The notes under the pieces were generated by a model that worked only from the letters and a program-made list of their open reading frames with translations, was not told the DNA's origin and made no database searches. A program made the position numbers and the translations under genes. Source: Breoghania sp963678585 (lineage in GTDB: Bacteria > Pseudomonadota > Alphaproteobacteria > Rhizobiales > Stappiaceae). Taken from it: a DNA stretch of 64,000 nucleotides. The DNA is taken from assembly GCA_963678585.2 (NCBI GenBank), contig CAXXGA010000002.1, positions 558,001-622,000 on the forward strand, given 5' to 3'. Positions 54,713-63,251 of the stretch are shown here, one piece after another. Within the stretch, counting starts at the first letter, position 1; every line of letters starts with the position of its first letter.

Positions 54713-55591
54713 CTACTTGTCGGCCTTTTCCAGCCGCGCGATCAGGCTGGACGTATCCCAGCGATTGCCGCCCATGGCCTGCACTTCGGCGTAAAACTGG
54801 TCGACCACCGCGGTTACCGGCAGCCGCGCCCCGTTGGCGCGCGCTTCCTGCAGGCAGATCGCGAGATCCTTGCGCATCCAGTCGACCGCGAAACCGAAGT
54901 CGAAGGTCCCCTCGGCCATGCTCTTCCAGCGGTTTTCCATCTGCCAGGATTGCGCAGCCCCCTTGGAGATCACGTCGATCACCTTGGCCACGTCAAGCTC
55001 GGCCTGGCCGGCGAAATGGATGGCTTCCGAAAGCCCCTGCACGAGCCCGGCAATGCAGATCTGGTTGACCATCTTGGTCAACTGACCGGCTCCGCCGTCT
55101 CCCATCAGGCCGACCATCTTGGCAAAGCAGTCGATGAGCGGGCGGGCCTTGTCGAAGACCTCCTGACGCCCGCCGACCATGACGGTGAGCTGACCGTTCT
55201 CCGCCCCCGCCTGACCGCCGGAAACCGGCGCATCGAGGAAAAAGAACCCGCGGGCGAGGGCTGCATCGTGCAGTTCGCGCGCAACTTCCGCAGACGCGGT
55301 CGTGTTGTCCACGTGGATTGCGCCTTCCTTCATCGATTGGAAGCAGCCGTCGGGCCCGAGCGTCACGGAGCGCAGATCTTCGTCATTACCGACGCAGGAA
55401 AAGACGAAATCGCAGCCCTCGGCGGCCGCCGCCGGGGTGGGGGCGCGGTCGCCGCCAAACTGGGCGGCCCATTTCTCCGCCTTTTCCGCCGTGCGGTTAT
55501 AGACAGTGACGTCATGCCCGCCGCGGGTCTTCAGATGTCCGGCCATGGGATACCCCATGACGCCCAGACCGATAAAAGCGACTTTCGCCAT
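54713..55591 (-). CDS. 3-hydroxyisobutyrate dehydrogenase-family oxidoreductase
   Basis: The product is 292 aa from ATG 55591; a TTG at 55597 is possible. The Rossmann start is VAFIGLGVMGYPMAGHLKTR (GxGxxG), then substrate motif DAPVSGGQAGAENGQLTVMV and the helix AGQLTKMVNQ with the catalytic Lys. These mark beta-hydroxyacid dehydrogenases (3-hydroxyisobutyrate, glyoxylate/succinic semialdehyde or tartronate semialdehyde reductases). The ribosome site GGGGGAG lies close upstream. The exact substrate is not evident; mmsA is some 20 kb away. Confidence 0.88.
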   Translation of the reverse strand: MAKVAFIGLGVMGYPMAGHLKTRGGHDVTVYNRTAEKAEKWAAQFGGDRAPTPAAAAEGCDFVFSCVGNDEDLRSVTLGPDGCFQSMKEGAIHVDNTTASAEVARELHDAALARGFFFLDAPVSGGQAGAENGQLTVMVGGRQEVFDKARPLIDCFAKMVGLMGDGGAGQLTKMVNQICIAGLVQGLSEAIHFAGQAELDVAKVIDVISKGAAQSWQMENRWKSMAEGTFDFGFAVDWMRKDLAICLQEARANGARLPVTAVVDQFYAEVQAMGGNRWDTSSLIARLEKADK

Positions 55592-55717
55592 CTGCAATGC
55601 TCCCCCAGATGTGTTTTGGACTGTCTCGACGGAAACGCATGGCGCGCGCCGTCCTCCCGAGGCTGAGACTATGCCAGATGCATCGGCGGCGGAAAGGCCA
55701 TCAAAGGGAAAAGCTGC

Positions 55718-56863
55718 TTAACCGTTCAGCGCCTGATCGAGATCGGCGATCAGATCGTCGGCATGCTCGATGCCGACGGAAAGCCTGAGCAGGTTCTTAG
55801 GCACGCCCGTGGCGTCGCCCTCGATGGAATAGCGATGCTCCACGAGGCTTTCCACCCCGCCGAGAGATGTCGCCCGCAGAAAGGTCTGCAACCGGCCCGC
55901 GACCGCAAGAGCCTCGTCCGCGCCGCCCTTCACAAGAACCGAGACGAGCGAGCCGAAGCCGCCGGTCATCTGCTTCACGGCGATATCGTGGCCCGGATGG
56001 GTTTCAAGGCCGGGATAGAGGACGCTTTCCACATTCGGATGCGCATCGAGGAAACGGGCGATGGTCATCGCACTGGCGTTCATCCGCTCCACGCGCAGCG
56101 CCAGCGTGCGCATGCCGCGCACCAGCAGCCAGGTCTCGAACGCGCCCAGCACCGCGCCTGCGTCGTGACGTTCCTCAACGATCAGCTTCCACCGCTCGCC
56201 GGCCTCGTTGCTCGTGGAGACGACACCGGCCAGAAGGTCCGAATGGCCGTTGAGCGCCTTGGTCGCGGAATGAACGACGAGATCCGCGCCGAATTCGAGC
56301 GGGCGGCAGATGAGCGGCGTCGCCGCCGTCGCATCCACGGCGAGAACTGCACCCGCCTTGTGCGCGGCTTCGGCCGCGAAGGCGATGTCGGTCACCTTCA
56401 GGGTAGGATTGGACGGGCTTTCGATGAAAAGAAGATCGGGGGCCGCCTCGGCCAGCGTTTCGGTGAGCTGGACGGTGTTGGTGGTGTCGCATTCCACCAG
56501 CGCGATGCCGTTGCGCTGGCAGTACTTCCGCACCCAGACGGTCGTGCCCCAATAGATGCCGGACTGGATCGCGACGGCCGCGCCCGGCGGCACCGTGCGG
56601 AACACCGCCGCAATCGCCGCCATGCCGGAGGCGAACAGTCTTGAGGCTTGCGCCTTCTCCATATGCGCGATCAGCGCTTCCGCCTGTCGGCAGAGGTCGT
56701 TGTCGTCGCGTGCGTAGAGATGACCGGGGCTTGCAAGCGCGTAGGACGCATCGCGGGCGAATGTGGTCGCCGGCTCGATCCCGGGCACCACGGCTCCGGT
56801 ACGTTGGTCGGGCTTGCCAAGGGCATGGGCAAGCGTCGTGGCGATGTTCTTGTCGGTGCTCAT
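55718..56863 (-). CDS. Cys/Met-metabolism PLP enzyme (cystathionine gamma-synthase-like)
   Basis: The product is 381 aa from ATG 56863 (after GGGGGAC). The PLP-Lys is in VVHSATKALNGHSDLL, with the cofactor-binding FASGMAAIAAVF and IESPSNPTLKVTDI upstream. This class covers cystathionine gamma-synthase, methionine gamma-lyase and O-acetylhomoserine thiolases; residues that tell them apart cannot be judged by eye. A longer open frame upstream runs through the ABC permease gene and is not coding. It follows the amino-acid ABC genes by 131 bases. Confidence 0.9.
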   Translation of the reverse strand: MSTDKNIATTLAHALGKPDQRTGAVVPGIEPATTFARDASYALASPGHLYARDDNDLCRQAEALIAHMEKAQASRLFASGMAAIAAVFRTVPPGAAVAIQSGIYWGTTVWVRKYCQRNGIALVECDTTNTVQLTETLAEAAPDLLFIESPSNPTLKVTDIAFAAEAAHKAGAVLAVDATAATPLICRPLEFGADLVVHSATKALNGHSDLLAGVVSTSNEAGERWKLIVEERHDAGAVLGAFETWLLVRGMRTLALRVERMNASAMTIARFLDAHPNVESVLYPGLETHPGHDIAVKQMTGGFGSLVSVLVKGGADEALAVAGRLQTFLRATSLGGVESLVEHRYSIEGDATGVPKNLLRLSVGIEHADDLIADLDQALNG

Positions 56864-56994
56864 CACAGTCCCCCGGTGCGGTTCCTGTTCTGAGATAGGC
56901 GTTTGCGTCCGCTTGGGAAAGAAAAAACCATACCCGGCGTCACGCGGGCGCGGTGAAGGGGAGGGGCCGGAGCCCGTCCCCCGATGTCGGGTCG

Positions 56995-57828
56995 TCAGCG
57001 CTGGAGGTGGCGCGTCAGTCGGTCTTCCAGCCGGTTCCAGAGGCGGCGCAGACCCTCCACGACGATGATGTAGATGATCGCCGCCCACAGATAGGACTGG
57101 AAATCGTAGGTTCGCGCGAACATCCGCCGTGTCTCGCCCATCAGGTCGAAGACCGTGATGATGGAGACGATCGCCGAGCCCTTCAGCATCAGCACAAGCT
57201 CGTTGCCATAGGGTCTGAGCGCGGTGATCAGCGCTTGCGGCAGGATAATCTTGAAGAACATGACGGGGCGCGACAGGCCCAGCGCACGACCGGCCTCTGT
57301 CTGCCCCTCGGGCACGTTGCGGATCGCGCCGGCCAGGATCTCGGCCTGATAGGCGGATGTGTTCAGCGTGAAGGCGAGCAACGCGCAATTCCAGGCGTCG
57401 CGCAGGAACCACCAGAGGCCGATATCCTGAAAGAAGGGCCGGAACGAGCCGACGCCGTAATAGATCAGGAAGACCTGCGCGATCAGCGGAGTTCCGCGGA
57501 AGAAGTAGACATAGCCGTAGGTGAGCCCGCCGAAATAGCGGTTCTTGGTGAGGCGGCCGAATGCGATGGGCAGGGAGACCAGGGCCCCCAGAATCACGGA
57601 CAGGATGACCAGCTGCACCGTGACGATCGTGCCGCTGATGAACTTCTGGCCGTACTTGTCCATGAACTCCTGATCATAGGAGTTGTAGAGGAAGGCGACG
57701 ACGCCCAGGGCGCCGAGAATCCAGAAAGTCATCAGCGCATAGCCGGCGATGCGCAGGAAGGTCCAGGGGCGGGCCGTCTTGACCTCGGGCGGCGGTGCAT
57801 CGGCGGTGGCGACGGTTTCCATGCTCAT
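56995..57828 (-). CDS. Amino-acid ABC transporter permease (HisM/GlnP-like)
   Basis: The product is 277 aa from ATG 57828, which overlaps the stop of the upstream permease gene. It has about five membrane helices. The conserved EAA loop reads AGRALGLSRPVMFFKIILPQ, and the N-terminal helix is preceded by a longer than usual cytoplasmic tail. Together with the next gene it should form the heterodimeric pore of a polar amino-acid importer. Confidence 0.92.
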   Translation of the reverse strand: MSMETVATADAPPPEVKTARPWTFLRIAGYALMTFWILGALGVVAFLYNSYDQEFMDKYGQKFISGTIVTVQLVILSVILGALVSLPIAFGRLTKNRYFGGLTYGYVYFFRGTPLIAQVFLIYYGVGSFRPFFQDIGLWWFLRDAWNCALLAFTLNTSAYQAEILAGAIRNVPEGQTEAGRALGLSRPVMFFKIILPQALITALRPYGNELVLMLKGSAIVSIITVFDLMGETRRMFARTYDFQSYLWAAIIYIIVVEGLRRLWNRLEDRLTRHLQR

Positions 57829-58538
57829 CGTCTGGCCTCCCCGCGCCGCGCCCAGGATTCGATGCGTGTGATACCCACAGACGAGATGATAGAAAGAACC
57901 AGATAAATCGCGCAGGCGACGCCGTAGAACAGGAACGGCTCCTTGGAAACGCGCGCGGCGATGCCCGACATGCGCAGCAGGTCCGAAAGGCCGATCACCG
58001 AAACCAGAGCGGTGTCCTTCAAAAGCACAAGCCACAGGTTGGAAAGCCCCGGCAGGGCGAGGCGGATGAGCTGCGGGAAGATGATCAGCCGCATGGTCTG
58101 ATAGTTGGACAACCCCAGTGCGTGTCCACCCTCGTACTGGCCTTGCGGGATGCCTCTGAACGCGGACAGGAACACTTCGCTGGCATAGGAGGAAAACACC
58201 ACTCCGAGCGCCACCATGCCCGCCACGAAGCTGTTGATCTCGATATAGAATCCCTCAAAAAACAGCCCGATCAGCGATTGCAGGCCGATCTGGACGCCGT
58301 AATAGACGAGAAACAGGGTCATAAGCTCGGGCAAGCCGCGAAAGATCGTGGTGTAGATGTCGGCGGCGCGATTGAGGTTGGGGTCGCTGGAGTGTTTCGC
58401 CAGCGCCAGCAGGAAACCTTGAACAAGGCCGAGCGGCAAGGTTGCCAGCGCCAGCGCGATGGTCAGCAGCATCCCTTGGAAAATCTGGTCGCTCCATCCT
58501 TCGCTGCCGAAGGAGAGCAGGGTTAGGACATGGTCCAT
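57825..58538 (-). CDS. Amino-acid ABC transporter permease (HisQ-like)
   Basis: The product is 237 aa with five membrane helices, the typical HisQ length. The segment IFRGLPELMTLFLVYYGVQI and the EAA loop GGHALGLSNYQTMRLIIFPQ are diagnostic. It lies 135 bases downstream of the binding-protein gene, with a hairpin between them that may lower expression of the permeases. The ribosome site is a purine run before ATG 58538. Confidence 0.92.
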   Translation of the reverse strand: MDHVLTLLSFGSEGWSDQIFQGMLLTIALALATLPLGLVQGFLLALAKHSSDPNLNRAADIYTTIFRGLPELMTLFLVYYGVQIGLQSLIGLFFEGFYIEINSFVAGMVALGVVFSSYASEVFLSAFRGIPQGQYEGGHALGLSNYQTMRLIIFPQLIRLALPGLSNLWLVLLKDTALVSVIGLSDLLRMSGIAARVSKEPFLFYGVACAIYLVLSIISSVGITRIESWARRGEARR

Positions 58539-58574
58539 GAGTAGGCCAAAGCTGGGCAGTTAAAATAAAAACAT

Positions 58575-58599
58575 GCCGGCGGAGGGGAGCTCCGCCGGC
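58575..58599 (-). terminator. Intergenic hairpin between binding-protein and permease genes
   Basis: A perfect 10-bp stem (58575-58584 with 58590-58599), 5-base loop, with T-rich sequence after it on the minus strand. It is likely a partial terminator that keeps binding-protein mRNA above permease mRNA. Confidence 0.8.
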
Positions 58600-58672
58600 C
58601 GGAACGGTGAGGCCGAAACGAAGAGAGGCGCGTGTTGGCTCTCTTCGTCCGGTGACAGCTTACGTGTATCGA

Positions 58673-59443
58673 TCAGTCGCCGTAGACGTCGAAATCGAAG
58701 TACTTGTCGTTGATCTTCTTGTAAGTGCCGTTCTCACGGATGGCAATGATTGCCTTGTTGAACTTCTCGCGCAGCTCGTCGTCGCCCTTGCGGATCGCGA
58801 TGCCGATGCCTTCGCCGTAATAGGCCTGGTCGGCCTTCAGTGTGCCGAGGATCTTGCAGCAGGCGCCATCGTCGCTCTTGAGCCAGTCGCTCATCACGAT
58901 GGCGTTGTCGATGACGGCGTCGAGGCGACCGTTCGCTATGTCGAGCTTGTACTCGTCAGCGGTCGGATAGAGCTTGACATCGGAGTCCGTGAACGTGCCT
59001 TCAGCGAAGTTGGAATGCGTCGTGGAGGCCTGCGCACCGATGGTCTTGCCGGCGAGGTCGGCCGGGGTGACACCCTTCAGATCGGAATCCTTCGGCACGA
59101 CGATGACCGGCAGCGTGCCGTAATACTTGCCGGTGAAGTCGACCTGCTTCTTGCGCTCGTCGGTGATCGACATGGAGGCGATGATCGCATCGTACTTGTT
59201 GGCGAGAAGCGCCGGGATCATGCCGTCCCAATCCTGGGTCACGAATTCGCACTCGACCTTCATTTCCTCGCAAAGGGCCTTCGAGATTTCAATGTCGAAG
59301 CCCACGAGCTCATTGTCGGCGGTGAGGTAATTGAACGGAGGATAGGCGCCTTCCGTGCCAATGCGGACGGTTTCGGCATTAGCCGTTGCGGCTGCGGCGA
59401 TGGACAGCGCGGCAATTGCTGCTGCGCGAATGATGAAACGCAT
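58673..59443 (-). CDS. Amino-acid ABC transporter periplasmic binding protein
   Basis: The product is 256 aa from ATG 59443 (MRFIIRAAAIAALSI), with a signal peptide ending in ANA/ET. SBP_bac_3 motifs are VRIGTEGAYPPFNYLTADNE, LVGFDIEISKALCEEM, and MSITDERKKQVDFT. This is the HisJ/LAO/octopine-type layout, with ligand contacts in the YPPF and DER regions. The family takes basic or polar amino acids and opines. No ATPase gene is nearby. Confidence 0.93.
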   Translation of the reverse strand: MRFIIRAAAIAALSIAAAATANAETVRIGTEGAYPPFNYLTADNELVGFDIEISKALCEEMKVECEFVTQDWDGMIPALLANKYDAIIASMSITDERKKQVDFTGKYYGTLPVIVVPKDSDLKGVTPADLAGKTIGAQASTTHSNFAEGTFTDSDVKLYPTADEYKLDIANGRLDAVIDNAIVMSDWLKSDDGACCKILGTLKADQAYYGEGIGIAIRKGDDELREKFNKAIIAIRENGTYKKINDKYFDFDVYGD

Positions 59444-59701
59444 GATGTTCCTCTGGCTATGGATTTGTTGCCGGATCGAATTTGTTGTCCGGTCACGGCC
59501 AGCGCGCCGGGACCGGTTTACGGGCAGGAAAATGCAACCCCTCACCCATGCCTATAATCCCATCAAAAATTAAGGCGGCGCAACCGCTTTAGGGTCGGGA
59601 TAGTGTCGCAGTAGCATGTTTTTTTTGCATGATTACACGGTGAGCAGGTGGCGGCTGTGGATTTGTTATCGTCCCTGCCTGATTGTGCGTTGGCAAAAAT
59701 C

Positions 59702-61009
59702 CTATTTGCCCGGAAGTCCGAACTCGGTGAAGGGGATGAAGCTGACGATGTCGCCGCGGCTGATTCCGGTGACGTCTTCTGCGATCTCGATCAATCCATC
59801 CGCTTCGCGCAGTCCCGTGATCAGGCCGGAACCGTCGCGCTCGAACTTGTCGACAAGCAGGCGACCTTCGTCATCGCGGGTCAGCCAGCCGCGTGAAAAC
59901 TCGCGCCGTCCGGTCTTCTTCTTCTTGATCTCGAAGGCGGCGGGAAGCGGCAGGCGCACGGGCTCGGGCCAGGGCGCGCCCGACATGGCAATGAGCACGG
60001 GGCGCACGTAAAGCAGGAAACACACCATGGCGGCGACCGGGTTGCCGGGCAGGCCGAGCATGATGCAATCGCCGATCTGGCCGAAATTCATCGGTCGACC
60101 GGGCTTGATGGCGAGCTGCCACATGTGGCGGGTGCCCAGCGCATCGAGCGCAGCGACGAGGTGATCTTCCTCGCCCCGGCTGGCCCCGCCGGATGAGAGA
60201 ATCGCCTGATGGGTCTCAGACGCCGTTCGGATCGTGGCGCGGATCGTCTCCGGCTCGTCCGGCAACACACCGAGATCGGTCACCTCCACACCGACGCTCT
60301 CCAGAAGCGCGCGCAGCAGGTAGATGTTGGAATCGTAGACCTGCCCCGGTGCGATGGGAGAGCCCGGACGCACGATCTCGTCGCCCGTCGACAGGATCGC
60401 CACCTTCAGCTTGCGCGAAACCGTGACCTTGGCTTGCCCGATGGAGGCAATGGCGGCGATTTCCTGCGGGCGCAGGCGGCTTCCGGCTGGGATGAGCGCG
60501 GCCCCTTCCGCCACATCCTCGCCCGCAAGGCGGACATTCGCGCCCCTTTTCAGGCCCGGCGGAATGATCACGAAGGGCGCGCCGTCCTGTTCATGTTGCT
60601 CGCAATCCTCCTGCATGGCGACTGTATCGGCCCCCAGCGGCATGACCGCACCGGTGAAGATGCGCGCCGCACGGCCCGGCAGCAGCGGTTCCGGGGAGGG
60701 GTGTCCGGCGGGAATGCGCTGGTCGACGGGAAAGAACCCGCCCGTCGCGTCATAGGCTCCTTGCGCGAAGGCGTAGCCGTCCATGGCGGAATTGTCGGTC
60801 AGCGGCACGTTGCGCGGGGCGATGACGGGTTCCGCCAGAATGCGGCCTGCGGCCTCCTCCAGCGCAACGGTTTCGCTCTCTGCAACGGCGCTCACCCTCT
60901 CGCGCAGCAGCGCGATGGCCTCGTCGTGGCGCAGCCGTTCGCTGTCATGCAGGAAACAGTCGTCGACCAGCTTGCGCGTTCTCGGGGGGAGGGGGCTGTC
61001 AGATGGCAT
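59702..61009 (-). CDS. moeA: Molybdopterin molybdenumtransferase
   Basis: The product is 435 aa. MoeA inserts molybdate into adenylated molybdopterin. Domain III motifs are VAILSTGDEIVRPGSPIAPG and SGGASRGEEDHLVAAL, followed by PGRPMNFGQIGDCIMLGLPG and NPVAAMVCFLLYVRP. It overlaps the end of the mobB gene by 11 bases. It is the last gene of a mobA-mobB-moeA operon for molybdenum cofactor. No molybdoenzyme gene is seen in the window. Confidence 0.94.
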   Translation of the reverse strand: MPSDSPLPPRTRKLVDDCFLHDSERLRHDEAIALLRERVSAVAESETVALEEAAGRILAEPVIAPRNVPLTDNSAMDGYAFAQGAYDATGGFFPVDQRIPAGHPSPEPLLPGRAARIFTGAVMPLGADTVAMQEDCEQHEQDGAPFVIIPPGLKRGANVRLAGEDVAEGAALIPAGSRLRPQEIAAIASIGQAKVTVSRKLKVAILSTGDEIVRPGSPIAPGQVYDSNIYLLRALLESVGVEVTDLGVLPDEPETIRATIRTASETHQAILSSGGASRGEEDHLVAALDALGTRHMWQLAIKPGRPMNFGQIGDCIMLGLPGNPVAAMVCFLLYVRPVLIAMSGAPWPEPVRLPLPAAFEIKKKKTGRREFSRGWLTRDDEGRLLVDKFERDGSGLITGLREADGLIEIAEDVTGISRGDIVSFIPFTEFGLPGK

Positions 61010-61520
61010 CGCGCCTCGGCAATCCGCAGTGGTTGACGATGAAGTCGGTGATCGCGGGGATATCGTTGAGGTCCAGAACCGGCACGCTTTCCCCGCTCAC
61101 CTCGTGATCGGAGGCAATGGCAACGATCGCCGGATCGTCGGGGGTCAGCGGGGCGTCCTTGGAAGCGCCGGTGCGTCGCGCCTCGATCTTGGCGTGGGCC
61201 TCGCGCTTGTAGCCTTCCACCAGCACCAGATCGCAGGGCGAAAGACGGTTGAGGACGGCCTCCAGCGGCGGTTCGTCATCGCCGCGAAGCTCGTGCATCA
61301 GCGCCCAGCGATAGCCCGACACCAGCGCCACCTCGATGGCACCTGCTTCCCGGTGGCGGTGGCTGTCGGTGCCCGGCTTGTCGATGTCGAACTGATGGTG
61401 GGCGTGCTTCACGGTGGAAACGCGGTAGCCGCGCCGGGTCAGTTCGCTCACCAGCCGCTCCACGAGCGTTGTCTTGCCTGAATTCTTCCAGCCGGTGATA
61501 CCGAAGACGGTTTGCGTCAT
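60999..61520 (-). CDS. mobB: Molybdopterin-guanine dinucleotide biosynthesis protein MobB
   Basis: The product is 173 aa from ATG 61520, which overlaps the stop of mobA by 4 bases (ATGA). The GTP-binding P-loop is GWKNSGKTTL, with the MobB hallmarks VSTVKHAHHQFDIDKPG and DLVLVEGYKREAHAKIEA. It helps MobA attach GMP to molybdenum cofactor. A longer frame upstream lies within mobA and is not coding. Confidence 0.93.
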   Translation of the reverse strand: MTQTVFGITGWKNSGKTTLVERLVSELTRRGYRVSTVKHAHHQFDIDKPGTDSHRHREAGAIEVALVSGYRWALMHELRGDDEPPLEAVLNRLSPCDLVLVEGYKREAHAKIEARRTGASKDAPLTPDDPAIVAIASDHEVSGESVPVLDLNDIPAITDFIVNHCGLPRRDAI

Positions 61521-62203
61521 GCGGAAGTCTCGTTGTTCTCGCAGGTTCCCTCCGCGCTGGGCGACTTTGGGCTCCGGCCCGAGAGCATCCGTTCCGCGAT
61601 CGCCAGATCTTCCGGCGTGTTGATATTGAAGAACGGGTCGGCTCCCTCGCGAAGGGGGAAATCCACGAAGAGGTTGCGGTGTCTTTCGACCCAGGCGAGT
61701 ACCTTGCGCGGGTTGTCCCCGGAAAGCCATGCGGCCAGATCGTCCGCCAAATCTACCGGCCAAAGACCGAAAACGGAATGCCGGTTTCCACCGGAAGCTG
61801 CAATTGCGATGCCCGGCTCGTCGCCCACGCCTTCCAGAAGCCGCAAGACAAGGTCGTCGGGAAAGAACGGCGTGTCGGAGGCTGCCGACACGATGTAGCG
61901 GGCCTCGGGCGCATTCGTCTGCGCCCAGCGCATCCCCGCCAGAACGCCCGCCAACGGCCCGACAAAGCCTTCCACCGGGTCTGCCGCAACCGGCAATTCG
62001 AACCGGGAAAAGCGCTCCGGATCGCCGTTCGCGTTGAGCATCACCGTATCGACCTGCGGCTCAAGCGTGGCGATCAGATGCGCCATCAGCGTCTTGTCGC
62101 CCAGCGGCAGCAGCGGTTTGTCGCAGCCGCCCATGCGCCGCGCCAGCCCTCCGGCCAGAATGCAACCAACGACCGCCGGTCGGTCCTGTGCCTTTTCACT
62201 CAT
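61517..62203 (-). CDS. mobA: Molybdenum cofactor guanylyltransferase MobA
   Basis: The product is 228 aa. The nucleotide-binding signature is GCILAGGLARRMGGCDKPLL, with the acceptor loop FVGPLAGVLAGMRWAQ and SAASDTPFFPDDL. It joins GMP to molybdenum cofactor to make MGD. It is the first gene of the operon; about 220 bases separate it from the BLUF gene, with nothing recognised in that gap. Confidence 0.93.
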   Translation of the reverse strand: MSEKAQDRPAVVGCILAGGLARRMGGCDKPLLPLGDKTLMAHLIATLEPQVDTVMLNANGDPERFSRFELPVAADPVEGFVGPLAGVLAGMRWAQTNAPEARYIVSAASDTPFFPDDLVLRLLEGVGDEPGIAIAASGGNRHSVFGLWPVDLADDLAAWLSGDNPRKVLAWVERHRNLFVDFPLREGADPFFNINTPEDLAIAERMLSGRSPKSPSAEGTCENNETSA

Positions 62204-62422
62204 GCGTCACTCCCGGAATAGGTTCGCGCGGCTGTTTGCGGATCAAAAGGGGCATGGGCAGGGCAACCCGTGCAATGCCTGCGCGTCAAGAATGGTTTGT
62301 GCCGCGTATAAAGGGATTTTCTGGCGGGCGAAACCGGATCCGTCGAAACGGGTCGATGTAAAACCGGGGCGCGCCGAACAGCCCCGCCGTCGAAAGGCAG
62401 GGCGCAATTGTGAGTTGAGCAA

Positions 62423-62881
62423 TCAGATCTGAAGCAGGCGATTCGTCAGTTGCGCTTCCGCCAGGTCGCCCGCGATATAGGCCATCAGGGCCAGGATATC
62501 CTCCGCGGTCGCGGTCTGCGGGCGCGGCATGATCATGGAAAGCTGCGCCGGCAATTCCCGTCCGTGATCGAGGCGAAGATCGGCGAAATAGAGCCAGCTG
62601 TCGTGAAACAGCCGGTACTCCACAGCCTTGCGCGAGAGGATCGTCACATCCTCGTGACGCGGATCGGCGAGAGCCCGCTCCAGCGCTTGCGATACGAAAT
62701 CCACCTGGCCTTCCATGAGATGAAAGATGTGAGTGTCGGTAAGAATGAGCGCTCCGGTAATGCCGTTGAGCGCGTTCATCTGCCGGATCTGGCGAACGCT
62801 CTCGTCGACTTCCCTCTCGACGCCGTCAGCATCCATGTCCGTCCTGATTCGGCTGCGATAGCAGATCTGGTAGAGGCCCAT
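62423..62881 (-). CDS. BLUF-domain protein with His in place of the photoactive Gln
   Basis: The product is 152 aa from ATG 62881, which follows CGAGGAGGAAGTC. Residues 3-95 form a BLUF domain: the flavin Tyr is Y8 (ICYRSR), the Asn is N36 (MNALNGITGALI), and the motif usually FxQxLEG reads IFHLMEG with His54 where the Gln that drives the photocycle normally lies. A four-residue insert lies between Tyr and Asn. The C-terminal 50 residues are a helical cap. With the Gln gone, normal red-shift photochemistry is doubtful. It is divergent from btaA. Confidence 0.85.
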   Translation of the reverse strand: MGLYQICYRSRIRTDMDADGVEREVDESVRQIRQMNALNGITGALILTDTHIFHLMEGQVDFVSQALERALADPRHEDVTILSRKAVEYRLFHDSWLYFADLRLDHGRELPAQLSMIMPRPQTATAEDILALMAYIAGDLAEAQLTNRLLQI

Positions 62882-63146
62882 GACTTCCTCCTCGCGGCGT
62901 CCGCGATCCGGACGCATTTCCTGAATCGTTTCCGCGTGCACTTACAGTGCACTCGCGTCGGCGTCTCATCTTCCAGATTGCCCATGGTTTGGCCGTTCGG
63001 GTAAAATACAAGTAAATTTCTTAGTTAATACGCAGCATTACGGCGTGCCCGGCTAAGAAAATATCGAAGCGGGACCCGATGAGGCGGATTAGAACCTGTT
63101 CCCCGCTACCGCATGGCGTCTGCGGCGACGGAAAACGGCGGATGAT

Positions 63147-63164
63147 GCGTCACCAAACTGTCGC
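63147..63164 (+). promoter_or_regulatory. Candidate Pho box upstream of btaA
   Basis: GCGTCAC-CAAA-CTGTCGC has the 7-4-7 spacing of PhoB sites (CTGTCAT repeats), 87 bases before the btaA ATG. In rhizobia btaA responds to phosphate limitation. The match is imperfect. The rest of the 370-base gap between the BLUF gene and btaA shows no gene. Confidence 0.5.
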
Positions 63165-63251
63165 CAACTCTGGGTAAGGCTCGCGAAATGATCGCGCCCG
63201 CCGGGTATGAACCGGCGATGGCAGGCGCGTTGAGCGAGCGGAGACCTGGCA

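Noticed and set aside
56864..57412. Long upstream extension of the PLP enzyme gene
   Set aside because: It overlaps the ABC permease gene in another frame and is not family-like; the ATG at 56863 has its own ribosome site.
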